This document shows, one piece after another, positions 35,458 to 43,670 of a stretch of DNA of 64,000 nt (positions within the stretch are counted from its first letter, which is position 1; each line of letters opens with the position of its first letter). The position numbers were made by a program, and so were the translations under genes. The stretch comes from Fimbriiglobus sp043785105 (GTDB lineage Bacteria; Planctomycetota; Planctomycetia; Gemmatales; Gemmataceae), in NCBI GenBank assembly GCA_043785105.1, contig JAYVXO010000257.1:1-64000 (forward strand). The letters run 5' to 3'. A model generated the notes under the pieces. That model was not told the origin of the DNA. It ran no database searches and was given only the letters and a program-made list of their open reading frames with translations.

Positions 35458-35995
35458 TTCTCATCTCCTGTTTTTGGGCGATCTTCATGGACATCAACAA
35501 CCACTCATCCTCCACGGCCACGGCCCGCCCTTCGGGGCCTGCCGTGTTCAGGTGAAGGCGATAGCACCGGGCGGCTTGGCCGTAGTCGGCGTCTTTCAGA
35601 AACCGATCCCCGGCACGACGATAGAACATCGCCGATTCTTTTCGGTCCGTCGTAATCTCTGCTTTCAACTCAAGCTGCTGGGCCGATTCCGTCACCACGG
35701 GCGTCGGCACGCTTTCTTCCTGAACTGGCAGAACCAGGACCGGCACCGGAACGACCAAGGTTTCGAGCGGCGATTGCACGACGATGGTTTCCGTCGGTTT
35801 CACAAACCAACCAAGTAGCGTGCCCACACCGAACACCGCCGCAACGCCGACCACTCGCCGTACAAGGCGCCAACGCTGGGCAGCCCGCAATTGCCGAACC
35901 GTGTTGCGCAGAATCGTGGCCTTCAGCAATTCCTGGTTCGTCGAAGCAGGCTTGGGGCGAAGCAGTTCGGCGAGATCATCATCCGGTTCGGTCAT
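35435..35995 (-). CDS. Single-pass membrane protein, candidate anti-sigma factor
   Basis: A 186-residue protein with a cytoplasmic N-terminus (~45 residues), one transmembrane helix (VVGVAAVFGVGTLLGWF), and an outer part of ~115 residues with a Pro/Val-rich stretch and a TPR-like helix (AGDRFLKDADYGQAARCYRL). Its start overlaps the sigma gene stop by 4 bp (ATGA). The position right after an ECF sigma factor and the topology fit an anti-sigma factor, but no zinc motif (HxxxCxxC) is present. Confidence 0.7.
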   Translation of the reverse strand: MTEPDDDLAELLRPKPASTNQELLKATILRNTVRQLRAAQRWRLVRRVVGVAAVFGVGTLLGWFVKPTETIVVQSPLETLVVPVPVLVLPVQEESVPTPVVTESAQQLELKAEITTDRKESAMFYRRAGDRFLKDADYGQAARCYRLHLNTAGPEGRAVAVEDEWLLMSMKIAQKQEMRNALHEGS

Positions 35996-36549
35996 GGTGA
36001 ATCCTCCGGGATTCGTTCGTAAGCTTCCCGAAATGCCTGCCGGGCGCGGGTGAGCAGCGATTCAATCGCCTTTTCACTTTCACCCCAACCCTGTGCAATT
36101 TCGCGCACCGATTGTTGATCGAGGTACTTGGCCCGCAACACCTTCTCCATGCGATCCGGCAATTGGGCCAGTACCGTGGCCACACGATCGGCATGGTCAG
36201 GTTGCTGCGATTCGGTGGCGACTGGATCCGTTTCCAGCGTCTGGAACTTCGCCCGATGCCGATTGCGGCTGCGCAACTGGTTCCGCACGATGTTCACCGC
36301 AATGCCGCCCACCCACGTTTCAAAATTCGACCGCGTCGGGTCAAAGCTCGACAACCGCCGACTGGCCATGATCCAAGTTTCTTGCAGCACATCATCCGCC
36401 AAGTCGTCCGCCCCACCACAACGCCAACGAACGTAATTCGCCACGGGTTCAAACACTTCGGTCACCCAGTCACTCCACGCCCCGACATCCCCCGCCAGGA
36501 TCGCATCCCGCCGGCCGCGTTCCGCCCACATTCGGGTATCCACGGCCAT
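35992..36549 (-). CDS. ECF-type RNA polymerase sigma factor
   Basis: A 185-residue sigma-70 family protein. Region 2 reads FEPVANYVRWRCGGADDLAD then DVLQETWIMASRRLSSFDPT. Region 4 reads LAQLPDRMEKVLRAKYLDQQ then SVREIAQGWGESEKAIESLLTRARQAFREA. It directs polymerase to a small stress or envelope regulon. It is the first gene of a tightly overlapping operon with a membrane protein and a secreted coiled-coil protein. I found no obvious self-promoter in 36550-36600. Confidence 0.93.
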   Translation of the reverse strand: MAVDTRMWAERGRRDAILAGDVGAWSDWVTEVFEPVANYVRWRCGGADDLADDVLQETWIMASRRLSSFDPTRSNFETWVGGIAVNIVRNQLRSRNRHRAKFQTLETDPVATESQQPDHADRVATVLAQLPDRMEKVLRAKYLDQQSVREIAQGWGESEKAIESLLTRARQAFREAYERIPEDSP

Positions 36550-36609
36550 CGGTTCTCCTGAGTTTCACAAGATATTGTCCGCGCTGGGTCGAAATCCTTC
36601 GGTGAAGTA

Positions 36610-36651
36610 GTGGATAGTGGATAGTGGATAGTGGAAAGTGGATAGTGGGTG
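36610..36651. repeat. GTGGATA heptamer array
   Basis: Three GTGGATA units are followed by GTGGAAA, GTGGATA and GTGGGTG. It sits between the sigma operon and the tyrosine phosphatase. Beyond the hairpin at 36665-36694 come inverted, degenerate units (TATCCAC, TGACCAC, TAACCAC, TCACCAC at about 36718-36745), so the whole forms a wide inverted repeat. Confidence 0.8.
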
Positions 36652-36664
36652 AGAGTAAACCCAG

Positions 36665-36694
36665 AAAGCCCAGGCATGATAATGCCTGGGCTTT
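36665..36694. terminator. Perfect hairpin, AAAGCCCA family, between divergent genes
   Basis: AAAGCCCAGGCAT and ATGCCTGGGCTTT pair around GATA. Unlike its relatives it sits between two divergent genes, so it may be a mobile copy, not a terminator for either neighbour. Confidence 0.7.
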
Positions 36695-36811
36695 AGCTTC
36701 CACTTTCTCCTACTCACTATCCACTGACCACTAACCACTCACCACTGTGATTACTAAATTGGACTTGTGAAGAATCTCCGGGCGTGAAAAATGCGAGGCG
36801 GAACCCAGGTC

Positions 36812-37312
36812 ATGGCATCGGACGTTCCCGTAATACGCCCGAAAACGCGCTCGATCCTGTTCGTTTGCACCGGCAACACTTGTCGAAGCCCGCTCGCGGA
36901 AGCGATTTGCAAACGGTTGCTCGCTGAGAAACTCGGGTGCGACCCGCAGGACTTACCGCAACACGGTTTCCTGGTGAATTCCGCCGGCGTTGCCGCGACA
37001 CCCGGTGACGCGGCCAGTGAACCGTCGGTTGAAATGGCGAAGGAATACGGCATTGATTTAGCTAGTCATCGCAGTCGCATGGTGAACCCGGAGTTGCTGG
37101 AGAATGCGACCGACATCATTGCGATGACCCGAAGTCATGCGGTGGTGTTGATGGTGCGATACAGCGGTTACGGTCCCACACCCCAACTGTTGTGCGGCCC
37201 GGACGCGGATTTAGACGACCCGATCGGCGGGGATTTAGAACTTTACCGACACTGTACCCGAACAATTGAGACACACCTTCAACGGTATCTCGCGGAGTGG
37301 CTGGGGTCATGA
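36812..37312 (+). CDS. Low-molecular-weight protein-tyrosine phosphatase family
   Basis: A ~166-residue phosphatase with the P-loop LFVCTGNTCRSPLAEAI (CX5R active site) and a late DPIGGDLELYRHC segment carrying the candidate general-acid Asp. It may act on phosphotyrosine proteins or phospho-arginine. Start 36812 is chosen; ATG 36791 is possible. The stop overlaps the start of rpiB (ATGA at 37309-37312), a pairing also common in other bacteria. Confidence 0.87.
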   Translation: MASDVPVIRPKTRSILFVCTGNTCRSPLAEAICKRLLAEKLGCDPQDLPQHGFLVNSAGVAATPGDAASEPSVEMAKEYGIDLASHRSRMVNPELLENATDIIAMTRSHAVVLMVRYSGYGPTPQLLCGPDADLDDPIGGDLELYRHCTRTIETHLQRYLAEWLGS

Positions 37313-37758
37313 AAATCGCTTTGGCGAACGATCACCGTGGCGTTGCGGCGAAACAACGACTCGCAACGGTTCTGGCCGGCTTAGGGCACGAGGTCTTTGA
37401 CCTCGGCACGAACACCGCAGTCAGTGTGGACTACCCCGATTACGCCATTCTCGTGGCCGAAGACGTGGCTAGCCACAAAGTCGAACGCGGCGTGCTGATT
37501 TGCGCAACTGGCCACGGCATGTGCATCGCCGCGAACAAAATCCACGGCATTCGTGCCGCCAACTGCCGCGACATGGTCGATGCCGAAATGAGTCGCCTGC
37601 ACAACGACGCCAACGTCATGTGCATCTCCGCCGACCTCGTCGGCGAAGACGCAATGGAACGCATGGTCAAGACCTGGCTCGAAACCAAATTTGAAGGCGG
37701 TCGCCACGCCCGCCGTCTCGAAAAAATCACCAAGTACGAAGCCGACCACAGTTGCTAA
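37309..37758 (+). CDS. rpiB: Ribose-5-phosphate isomerase B
   Basis: A 149-residue RpiB/LacAB family enzyme interconverting ribose-5-phosphate and ribulose-5-phosphate in the pentose phosphate pathway. Landmarks: ALANDHRGVAAKQRL, GTNTAVSVDYPDYA, VLICATGHGMCIAANK with the active-site Cys region, and ANVMCISADLVGEDA. The usual GTGIGxSIAANK appears here as ATGHGMCIAANK. It is translationally coupled to the upstream phosphatase. Confidence 0.92.
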   Translation: MKIALANDHRGVAAKQRLATVLAGLGHEVFDLGTNTAVSVDYPDYAILVAEDVASHKVERGVLICATGHGMCIAANKIHGIRAANCRDMVDAEMSRLHNDANVMCISADLVGEDAMERMVKTWLETKFEGGRHARRLEKITKYEADHSC

Positions 37759-37879
37759 GTGATGACCCCATTGCACCTCAGCCGAAACGCCGCGTTCGCC
37801 GATATTGGGGACGTGCTACGGCTGTTACAAATGGAAGTCGTCGGCTAGAATCGGACAAGATGTTCCGAAAGGAGAAATC

Positions 37880-38163
37880 ATACCTGCCGAAATCCTGTTC
37901 CTGATCGAAGAGGCAGCCGAGGGAGGGTATACCGCGCGTTGTATCGACGCGGCCATCGTGACTGAAGCGGATACCCTGGAGGCACTCCGCGCCAACATCC
38001 GCGAAGCCGTCGATTGTCACTTCGATGACGGTCAGGCTCCCAAACTCATCCACCTGCACATCGTCCGCGACGAGGTCTTGACGTTCGACAAGGACGCCCG
38101 CCCGATCCCACCGCCCGTCGCATCCACCTGCACATCGTCCGCGACGAGGTCTTGACGGTATGA
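37880..38163 (+). pseudogene. Decayed hicB-like antitoxin
   Basis: The frame beginning at 37880 reads IPAEILFLIEEAAEGGYTAR and continues through REAVDCHFDDGQAPKLIHLH, the HicB/UPF0150-like fold often found with HicA toxins. A good GGAG (37871-37874) stands at the right distance from codon 37880, but this codon is ATA, not ATG; the only upstream alternative is TTG 37805. Near the 3' end a 37 bp direct repeat (38047-38083 and 38121-38157, 74 bp apart) shifts the frame and gives a spurious tail ending at 38155. Removing 74 bp would restore HIVRDEVLTV and a TGA at 38161-38163. Confidence 0.65.
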
Positions 38164-38201
38164 AGTTGCCGCTCGCCCTTTCCGGGATCGACTTGGCCTG
38201 A
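38160..38201 (+). pseudogene. hicA toxin remnant
   Basis: Directly after the restored hicB end (ATGA overlap), the sequence encodes MKLPLALSGIDLA and a stop. MKLP-x-LSG-x-LA is the typical start of HicA mRNA interferases. The remaining ~50 codons are gone or scrambled, so no toxin can be made. Confidence 0.6.
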
Positions 38202-38255
38202 GATGCTATCCACTGGGTTACTCGGCATTTCTCACTCTATTTTTTGGACAGCCCG

Positions 38256-38666
38256 ATGCACAATGGTTCCTGGTACTCCCGGTTCTCCAAGGTCACGGCG
38301 CGTTACTGCGGCCATCCGCTGATGTTTGTTGTGGCGGTCGGGACGATTGCGATGTGGATCATCACGGGGCCGTTCTTCCACTTCAGTGACACGTGGCAAT
38401 TGGTCATCAACACGGCAACGACGATCATTACCTTTCTCATGGTCTTCTTGATTCAAAACACCCAGAACCGCGACACGGCGGCGATTCATATCAAGCTGGA
38501 TGAACTCATTCGTGCTACTCAAGGTGCGCACAATGCACTGCTGAACTTGGAAGAACTCGAAGTCGAAGAGTTGGAAGCGTTGCGGTTGCGCTACATCGGT
38601 CTGGCCCACGTAGCCCGAACGAATGTGAAGGACGGGATGATCGACACGGATGTCACCGAAGCGTGA
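38256..38666 (+). CDS. Low-affinity iron permease-like membrane protein
   Basis: A 136-residue protein with two membrane helices (PLMFVVAVGTIAMWIITG and LVINTATTIITFLMVFLI) followed by IQNTQNRDTAAIHIKLDELI. This is the signature of the low-affinity iron permease family (PF04120), named after yeast Fet4. The bacterial members are short and their transport role is not proven. Start 38256 (ATG) is preferred over TTG 38244. It stands alone after the hicBA remnant. Confidence 0.85.
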   Translation: MHNGSWYSRFSKVTARYCGHPLMFVVAVGTIAMWIITGPFFHFSDTWQLVINTATTIITFLMVFLIQNTQNRDTAAIHIKLDELIRATQGAHNALLNLEELEVEELEALRLRYIGLAHVARTNVKDGMIDTDVTEA

Positions 38667-38792
38667 AGCGCCAAGCTACAATTCAGGAATTGCCCTGGAG
38701 TTGTTCCGGCGATGCTTTTTATTGTCTTCAGTGGCTCAACTTTTGCTGGAGGGACTGGTGATTGCACACAACCACCCTCAGAGCACGCCATC

Positions 38793-39149
38793 ATGAATTT
38801 GACCGGAACCTATACGCTTGTCTCGGGACAACGCAACGGGAAAGACTTGCCGCCGGAGCGCGTGCAGAACACGACGGTGAAGTTTACGGAAACGGACGTC
38901 ACCGTGACGAATCAAGATCACGGGGATATTTACGTGGCCACTTACGTACTCGACGGCGATGCCAACCCCTGCCCGGTGACAATGACGGCGACACGCGCAC
39001 CGGACTCGGGCGACGTGGTCGAAGGACTCATTGAGCAGATTGGCGATTCGGTTCGGCTGATCTACGCCCTTCCTGGCCAACCGGCTCCGACTGATTTCCA
39101 GACCAAGCCAGGCGAACTTCTGTTTGTGATGACGAACTTCAACCGTTGA
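38793..39149 (+). CDS. TIGR03067-like small protein
   Basis: A 118-residue protein reading MNLTGTYTLVSGQRNGKDLP, TVKFTETDVTV, ATYVLDGDANPCPVTMTAT and a closing PAPTDFQTKPGELLFVM. This is the pattern of the short TIGR03067 beta-domain proteins common in planctomycetes (L.GtW.l...e..G...p). The longer frame from 38712 has a Cys-rich leader that could be a poor signal peptide, so export is uncertain. Function unknown. Confidence 0.7.
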   Translation: MNLTGTYTLVSGQRNGKDLPPERVQNTTVKFTETDVTVTNQDHGDIYVATYVLDGDANPCPVTMTATRAPDSGDVVEGLIEQIGDSVRLIYALPGQPAPTDFQTKPGELLFVMTNFNR

Positions 39150-39428
39150 GAAGGCGACTCACGGTCAATTCAACCCCACGGTCGAAATCACGCGGCACTT
39201 CCCAAACTGAGGAAGCCAATCGCGCGAACAAATGCCAAGCCAATGAACGGACTGAAACCCACAGACAATGTGGTTTTCGGATTTCCTGACAAGCGGATGT
39301 CGCCTCGGGTGAAGACTCGCTAATTCATCGGGCGTCCTCCTCGGCTTGGCATCAAACCTGCATTATTCACAATCGGTTTCGCGGCACTTCCCGCGATGTC
39401 TACCCTCTTTCAACAGGAGATGACTTCA
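39150..39428. promoter_or_regulatory. Intergenic region upstream of the stress-protein-like gene
   Basis: About 280 bp without a supported ORF or repeat. It presumably carries the promoter of the 39429 gene. AGGAG at 39416-39420 is that gene's ribosome site. Confidence 0.35.
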
Positions 39429-39947
39429 ATGGTCTCTAACAAAGTTTGTTCCACCACGGTGGGCGTATTCAAAAACCGCGACGCCGCTGATCGTGCTGTC
39501 GCCGACCTCCGGAAGGCTGGTTATACCGACGACCACATCGGCCTCGTGGCTAAAGATGCCACGACGGGCAAAACCGTGCGCACGGACGGTGCGGGCGAAA
39601 CGAACATGGCAGAAGGCGCCGCCATCGGTGCAATGGCAGGGGCGGCAACAGGTGCAGCCGTCGGTGCTGGCATTTTGATGGGGATCATTCCGGTACTCGG
39701 GCCGATCCTCGCAATTGGCACGTTGGGTACCATTCTTGTGAACGCGGTAGGCGGAGCTGCCATTGCGACGCTAGCGGGCGCACTCGTCGGCTGGGGCATT
39801 CCGGAAGAAGACGCCAAGTATTACGAAGACGAAGTGAAGGCCGGCCGTTACCTGGTGACAGTGGATCGCGGAACACGCCGCGACGACACGGGTGAGATTT
39901 TCACCAAGCACGGCGGCTACAACCGTTCCTCCACGTTCGGGAAGTAA
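39429..39947 (+). CDS. General stress protein 17M-like, glycine-rich membrane protein
   Basis: A 172-residue protein. The N-terminal ~50 residues (TTVGVFKNRDAADRAVADLR, KAGYTDDHIGLVAKDA) match the heat-induced stress protein YflT/17M domain. The middle is a glycine/alanine-rich double hydrophobic segment (AIGAMAGAATGAAVGAGILM, LAIGTLGTILVNAVGGAA) like glycine zippers. The C-terminal part repeats a short GRYLVTVDRG strand. It is probably membrane-associated and stress-induced. A strong terminator follows. Confidence 0.8.
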   Translation: MVSNKVCSTTVGVFKNRDAADRAVADLRKAGYTDDHIGLVAKDATTGKTVRTDGAGETNMAEGAAIGAMAGAATGAAVGAGILMGIIPVLGPILAIGTLGTILVNAVGGAAIATLAGALVGWGIPEEDAKYYEDEVKAGRYLVTVDRGTRRDDTGEIFTKHGGYNRSSTFGK

Positions 39948-39974
39948 GCCCAGTCCGACCACAACAGATACGCC

Positions 39975-40006
39975 ATCGACCGGGGACCAATCCCCGGTCG
40001 ATTTTG
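39975..40006 (+). terminator. Intrinsic terminator of the stress-protein-like gene
   Basis: ATCGACCGGGGA and TCCCCGGTCGAT pair perfectly around CCAA and are followed by TTTGTTGG, 28 bp after the stop codon. Confidence 0.85.
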
Positions 40007-40118
40007 TTGGTCTGTACCACGAGTTCCGAACCGATGAAGTCGGAGCGAGTGTCCGGCTCGACAATGCGGCCAACTTGACGGGTCCAACCAGATTCTCTCG
40101 GCTCAACTAAAACCTTAT

Positions 40119-40190
40119 TTACCGCAGAGGGCACGGTGACCCACAGAGGAAACCAATACATTTCATTCTTCTCCGTGGTTCTCGGGTAGG
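40119..40190. repeat. Degenerate family 2 inverted repeat
   Basis: ACCGCAGAGGGCACGGTGACCC is weakly answered by TTCTCCGTGGTTCTCGGGT. It has drifted further than the other copies. A second hairpin follows at about 40240-40300 (CTTCAGGCTGAAAGTC with GACTGAAAACCGG). No gene is visible in 40003-40616. Confidence 0.55.
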
Positions 40191-40616
40191 CGTCATGAAA
40201 GTTGGTGGAAAATTTGTTCACTGCATTGGCATTCTTTGTCTTCAGGCTGAAAGTCTGAGAGCCAGTGCGCCGCGCTCGCAGTCCTTCAGACTGAAAACCG
40301 GGCGAGTTGTACACAAACGGGCCACCAACACTTGTGACGCTCACCCGCGTTGTCAAACGGGGGCTAGTAAATTCAAATCCATTTCCCACCAACTCCCGTG
40401 ACGCTCTGCCCTCCACTTTTTCTGCTTCTTCACGCTTGCAGTCTGTCCCGATCTTGGTTATACGTCCCGCTCACATTTTGAGTCACGACTGTTGAATGCC
40501 GTGGTTGGAGGCCGGTGAGGTGCGTGGGGGACGTGCTTCGCCAGAATCTGTCGCCACTCACGGAATTGGCCCACGTTGGGAAAAACCCAGCATGGACCCG
40601 CAGGGGGGTAGGGTGC

Positions 40617-40976
40617 ATGGCGGTCACCACGATGGATCCATTGATCCGGGGTATTGTTCGGGACGAATCGTTAACACGGGGGTTGGGGGATGAAGAAGCT
40701 CGCATGTTGGTGGATTGGGTAGTCGATTGGGCGGAACTGCTCGCGGAGGCCGCACAGAGCGACGACGATGCTCAGGCGCTGTTAGGCCGTCTCAGCCGCC
40801 GTGGCAAGGCAATTGGTCGCTTCGTCCAGCTTTGGACGGACGACCGAACTCGCGGTTCTGCCGCGCAGCTTGCGGCCACGGAGCGGTTCGCATGGCCGTT
40901 GCCGAATCACCGGCTTGAAGCCCCGGACTTGATGCACCACATCCTGACTTGGGAGAATTCGCACCACCCCCAGTAA
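40617..40976 (+). CDS. Hypothetical helical protein
   Basis: A 119-residue acidic, mostly helical protein (DEEARMLVDWVVDWAELLAE, DDDAQALLGRLSRRGKAIGR) with no signal peptide or known domain. The start is uncertain: ATG 40617 and ATG 40632 are both possible, and the frame extends back to 40515. It lies in an otherwise repeat-rich region. Confidence 0.55.
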   Translation: MAVTTMDPLIRGIVRDESLTRGLGDEEARMLVDWVVDWAELLAEAAQSDDDAQALLGRLSRRGKAIGRFVQLWTDDRTRGSAAQLAATERFAWPLPNHRLEAPDLMHHILTWENSHHPQ

Positions 40977-40990
40977 GGTGTCTCGTCTTT

Positions 40991-41176
40991 ATGGGGTGCA
41001 TCGAATTCTGAGGGTATGAGTCGCAACCCCACCCCTAACCCCCTCCCCGACGCGGAGAGGGGGAACGGTCTGGCTCCCCTCTCCGCGTCGGAGAGGGGCC
41101 GGGGGTGAGGTGGAAACTAGAACCCCAAACGAATTGAGTTGCACTCTCCTAAAATGGAGTGCATCGAATTCTGAGG
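40991..41176. repeat. GC-rich inverted repeat flanked by 23 bp direct repeats
   Basis: The 23 bp at 40991-41013 and 41154-41176 are identical except for one base (core GTGCATCGAATTCTGAGG). Between them lies a GC-rich inverted repeat (about 41027-41108) with arms containing CTCCCCGACGCGGAGAGG and CCTCTCCGCGTCGGAGAGG. This looks like a small non-autonomous insertion with a long flanking duplication. No gene is seen in 41177-41414. Confidence 0.75.
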
Positions 41177-41414
41177 CTGAATCGACCGATGCGGTACAAT
41201 GGGTTGCGTTCTGTTGGGTAATCCAGCGAAGTCCTACCAATGACGCCAGGGGATGCTGAGAAGTTTCCCCACAAAATAGCCTGTTTTACTTCAGTTCATC
41301 GCCCGGCGCACTAATCATGCTACAAATCACTTGCCAAGGGGCGGGTGATGGGAGTATGATGATGCGGATTTTATTGATTCTACGGAAGCATGGGTTCTAC
41401 CCGAGGAAGACGCC

Positions 41415-43553
41415 GTGAGCACGAATACCCCGGAAGCGGCGACTAAGAATAAGTACCACCGCCAAATTGACGATGCCTTTGAAGAAGCATCCAAATTGGC
41501 GGGGTCGAATCTGGCGCCGACGGAGTTCTACGAACAGTTTCTGAACCGGGCGCTCACGGCCATTGACGCACCCGCAGGGGTGGTGTGGTTGCGGACTCCG
41601 CAAGGGTTCTTGCAAATCGCCTGTCAGGTGAATCTCGACAAAATCGGACTCGACGCCAAACGCGGCGGGCGGCAGTGCCACAACGAGATCTTGCGACAAG
41701 TCTTTCAGTCGCAGCCGGCTCGCCCCACAATGGTCGAACCGCAAGGCCGCCTAACAGGAGTGACCGTCGAACCGGGGGCGGTGCCTGCCGCCAACCTCAC
41801 TGATTATTACGCCCTATTCGCGCCGATCATTCAGCAAGATAAGACCGCCCTCGGGTTGCTGGAAGTTTTTCACGACCCGGCACTTGACCCGCGGATGTAC
41901 CAGACGTTCCTGCAGTACACCGTGCAAATGGCGGGGTATGCGTCGCAGTACCACTCGTTCAGCAACTCGCGGCAAGCGAGTGGGTTGGAGAAAGTCTTCA
42001 CGCAAATCGAATCCTTCGCCAAGCAAATCCACAGCAGCTTGAACCCCACGGAAGTGGCGTATCACGTTGCGAACGAGGGTCGGCGGATCATCGAGTGTGA
42101 CCGGCTGTGTGTCGGCGTGCGACACGGCAAAAAAGTGACGGTCGAAGCGGTCTCTGGGGCGGACGTTGTTGAAAAAGCGAGTACCCACGTCCGCCGCATG
42201 AAGAACCTGTTCGACGCCGTGCTGAAGTTCGGCGACAAACTCGTTTATCGCGGCACCAAGGACGAAGGGCTGCCACCCGATTTGTCCCATGCGCTCGACG
42301 AGTACCTGAATGAAAGCCAGCCGAAATTGCTCGTGGTAATGCCGATTCGGGACGACCGCGAAAAGGACAACGGCAAGCCGGCCCGGTCCATCATCTTGAT
42401 GGAAAGCTTCAACCCGCCCGAACAAGTCGAACCGCTGATTTCACGACTCGACGTGGTCTCCAAACATGCCGCCGGGGCGCTTTACAATGCCGCCGAACTG
42501 AAGCGGATTCCGTTCCGGTTCATCTGGTCGCCGGTCACGAAGCTTCAAGAACTCCTCGGCGGTAAAGCCCGCTTCTACACGATCCTGGGCGCGATCGCCA
42601 TCGTACTGTTGGCCGTCATGATGGTGCTGGTGCCCTACCCGCTCAAGATGCCTGCCAAGGGCGAGTTCCTGCCGAAGCAAACCGTCTACATCTTCCCGCC
42701 GACCGATGGCCAAGTGAAGACGATCGAAAAGAAAGCCGGTGAACGAGCGAAATCGGGTGAATCATTGCTCATCCTCATTAGTCAAGATTTACAGCAGAAA
42801 TATACCTCCGCCGATGCTGAGGCAGTCGGTGCTGAGTTGGCCGTGCGAAACCTTGACGATATACTCGCCAAGCCGGGGACGACGACGGACCAATCACTCA
42901 GCATTGAACGTGAACGGGCCAAGTATGCGAGTACCGCCAGCAACCGGCGGAGCTTCTGCGAAGACTTGAAGAAGATGTACAACTTCACGGGTTCGGCGGG
43001 TCTGTTCCGCACCCATGCCCCGAACTTGGCCCCAGGCACGCCGGGGGATTGGCAAGTTCTCAGTGCGGACAACAGCACCGAGTTACTCAACCGCAACGTT
43101 CGCGGTAGCGAACCCTTGATGCGGTTGGGTGCGGTCGATGGCCCGTGGCGTGTCGAATTGAAGATTCCACAACGCAACATTGGTCACGTGGCACGGGCTT
43201 TTGCTAACAACGGATTTCACAAGAAGGACGCCGCGGGCAAGAAGTACCTTGATGTCGATTTACTGCTCACGAACAAAGCCGATACGAGTTTCCCCGGTCG
43301 GCTTTACGAAGAAGACATGGCCAAAGAAGCGGTGCCGAACCGCGACGACCACAACGAACAAGAGCCGATTATGATCGCCTACGTTCGGGTGAGCCTGGAA
43401 GAATTCGGCGCTGCGGGCCAAGTGCCACCGGAACTGAAAGTGGCCGGTGTGGAGGTCCACACCCGCATCCGGTGCGGCGACCACGCCCTGGGCTACTCGC
43501 TGTTCCACGGCGTGTGGGAATGGTTCTTCGAGAAGGTGATTTTCTTCTTCTAA
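41415..43553 (+). CDS. GAF-domain membrane fusion (adaptor) protein
   Basis: A 712-residue protein. The first ~385 residues are cytoplasmic and look like two GAF-type sensor domains (APAGVVWLRTPQGFLQIACQ; LNPTEVAYHVANEGRRIIEC then DRLCVGVRHGKKVTVEAVSG). One transmembrane helix (about 386-408, GAIAIVLLAVMMVLVPYPL) leads to an HlyD-like part outside the membrane: KGEFLPKQTVYIFPPTDGQV is a lipoyl-type half-motif, followed by a short helical hairpin and beta barrel. Start is GTG 41415 with GAGGA upstream. It opens a three-gene cluster with an adaptor-WD40 lipoprotein and a PqqD-like/M50/HlyD protein. Confidence 0.82.
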   Translation: MSTNTPEAATKNKYHRQIDDAFEEASKLAGSNLAPTEFYEQFLNRALTAIDAPAGVVWLRTPQGFLQIACQVNLDKIGLDAKRGGRQCHNEILRQVFQSQPARPTMVEPQGRLTGVTVEPGAVPAANLTDYYALFAPIIQQDKTALGLLEVFHDPALDPRMYQTFLQYTVQMAGYASQYHSFSNSRQASGLEKVFTQIESFAKQIHSSLNPTEVAYHVANEGRRIIECDRLCVGVRHGKKVTVEAVSGADVVEKASTHVRRMKNLFDAVLKFGDKLVYRGTKDEGLPPDLSHALDEYLNESQPKLLVVMPIRDDREKDNGKPARSIILMESFNPPEQVEPLISRLDVVSKHAAGALYNAAELKRIPFRFIWSPVTKLQELLGGKARFYTILGAIAIVLLAVMMVLVPYPLKMPAKGEFLPKQTVYIFPPTDGQVKTIEKKAGERAKSGESLLILISQDLQQKYTSADAEAVGAELAVRNLDDILAKPGTTTDQSLSIERERAKYASTASNRRSFCEDLKKMYNFTGSAGLFRTHAPNLAPGTPGDWQVLSADNSTELLNRNVRGSEPLMRLGAVDGPWRVELKIPQRNIGHVARAFANNGFHKKDAAGKKYLDVDLLLTNKADTSFPGRLYEEDMAKEAVPNRDDHNEQEPIMIAYVRVSLEEFGAAGQVPPELKVAGVEVHTRIRCGDHALGYSLFHGVWEWFFEKVIFFF

Positions 43554-43670
43554 AAAGTCGCCTTGTTGTTCCCGACTGGACGACTCCCGGAGCGCCGGGG
43601 TGATCGCCAGCCACACTGAACACCGTCCCGCGTTAGCGGGGTTTGTCTCACAGTTATGGGGAGATTTCTG

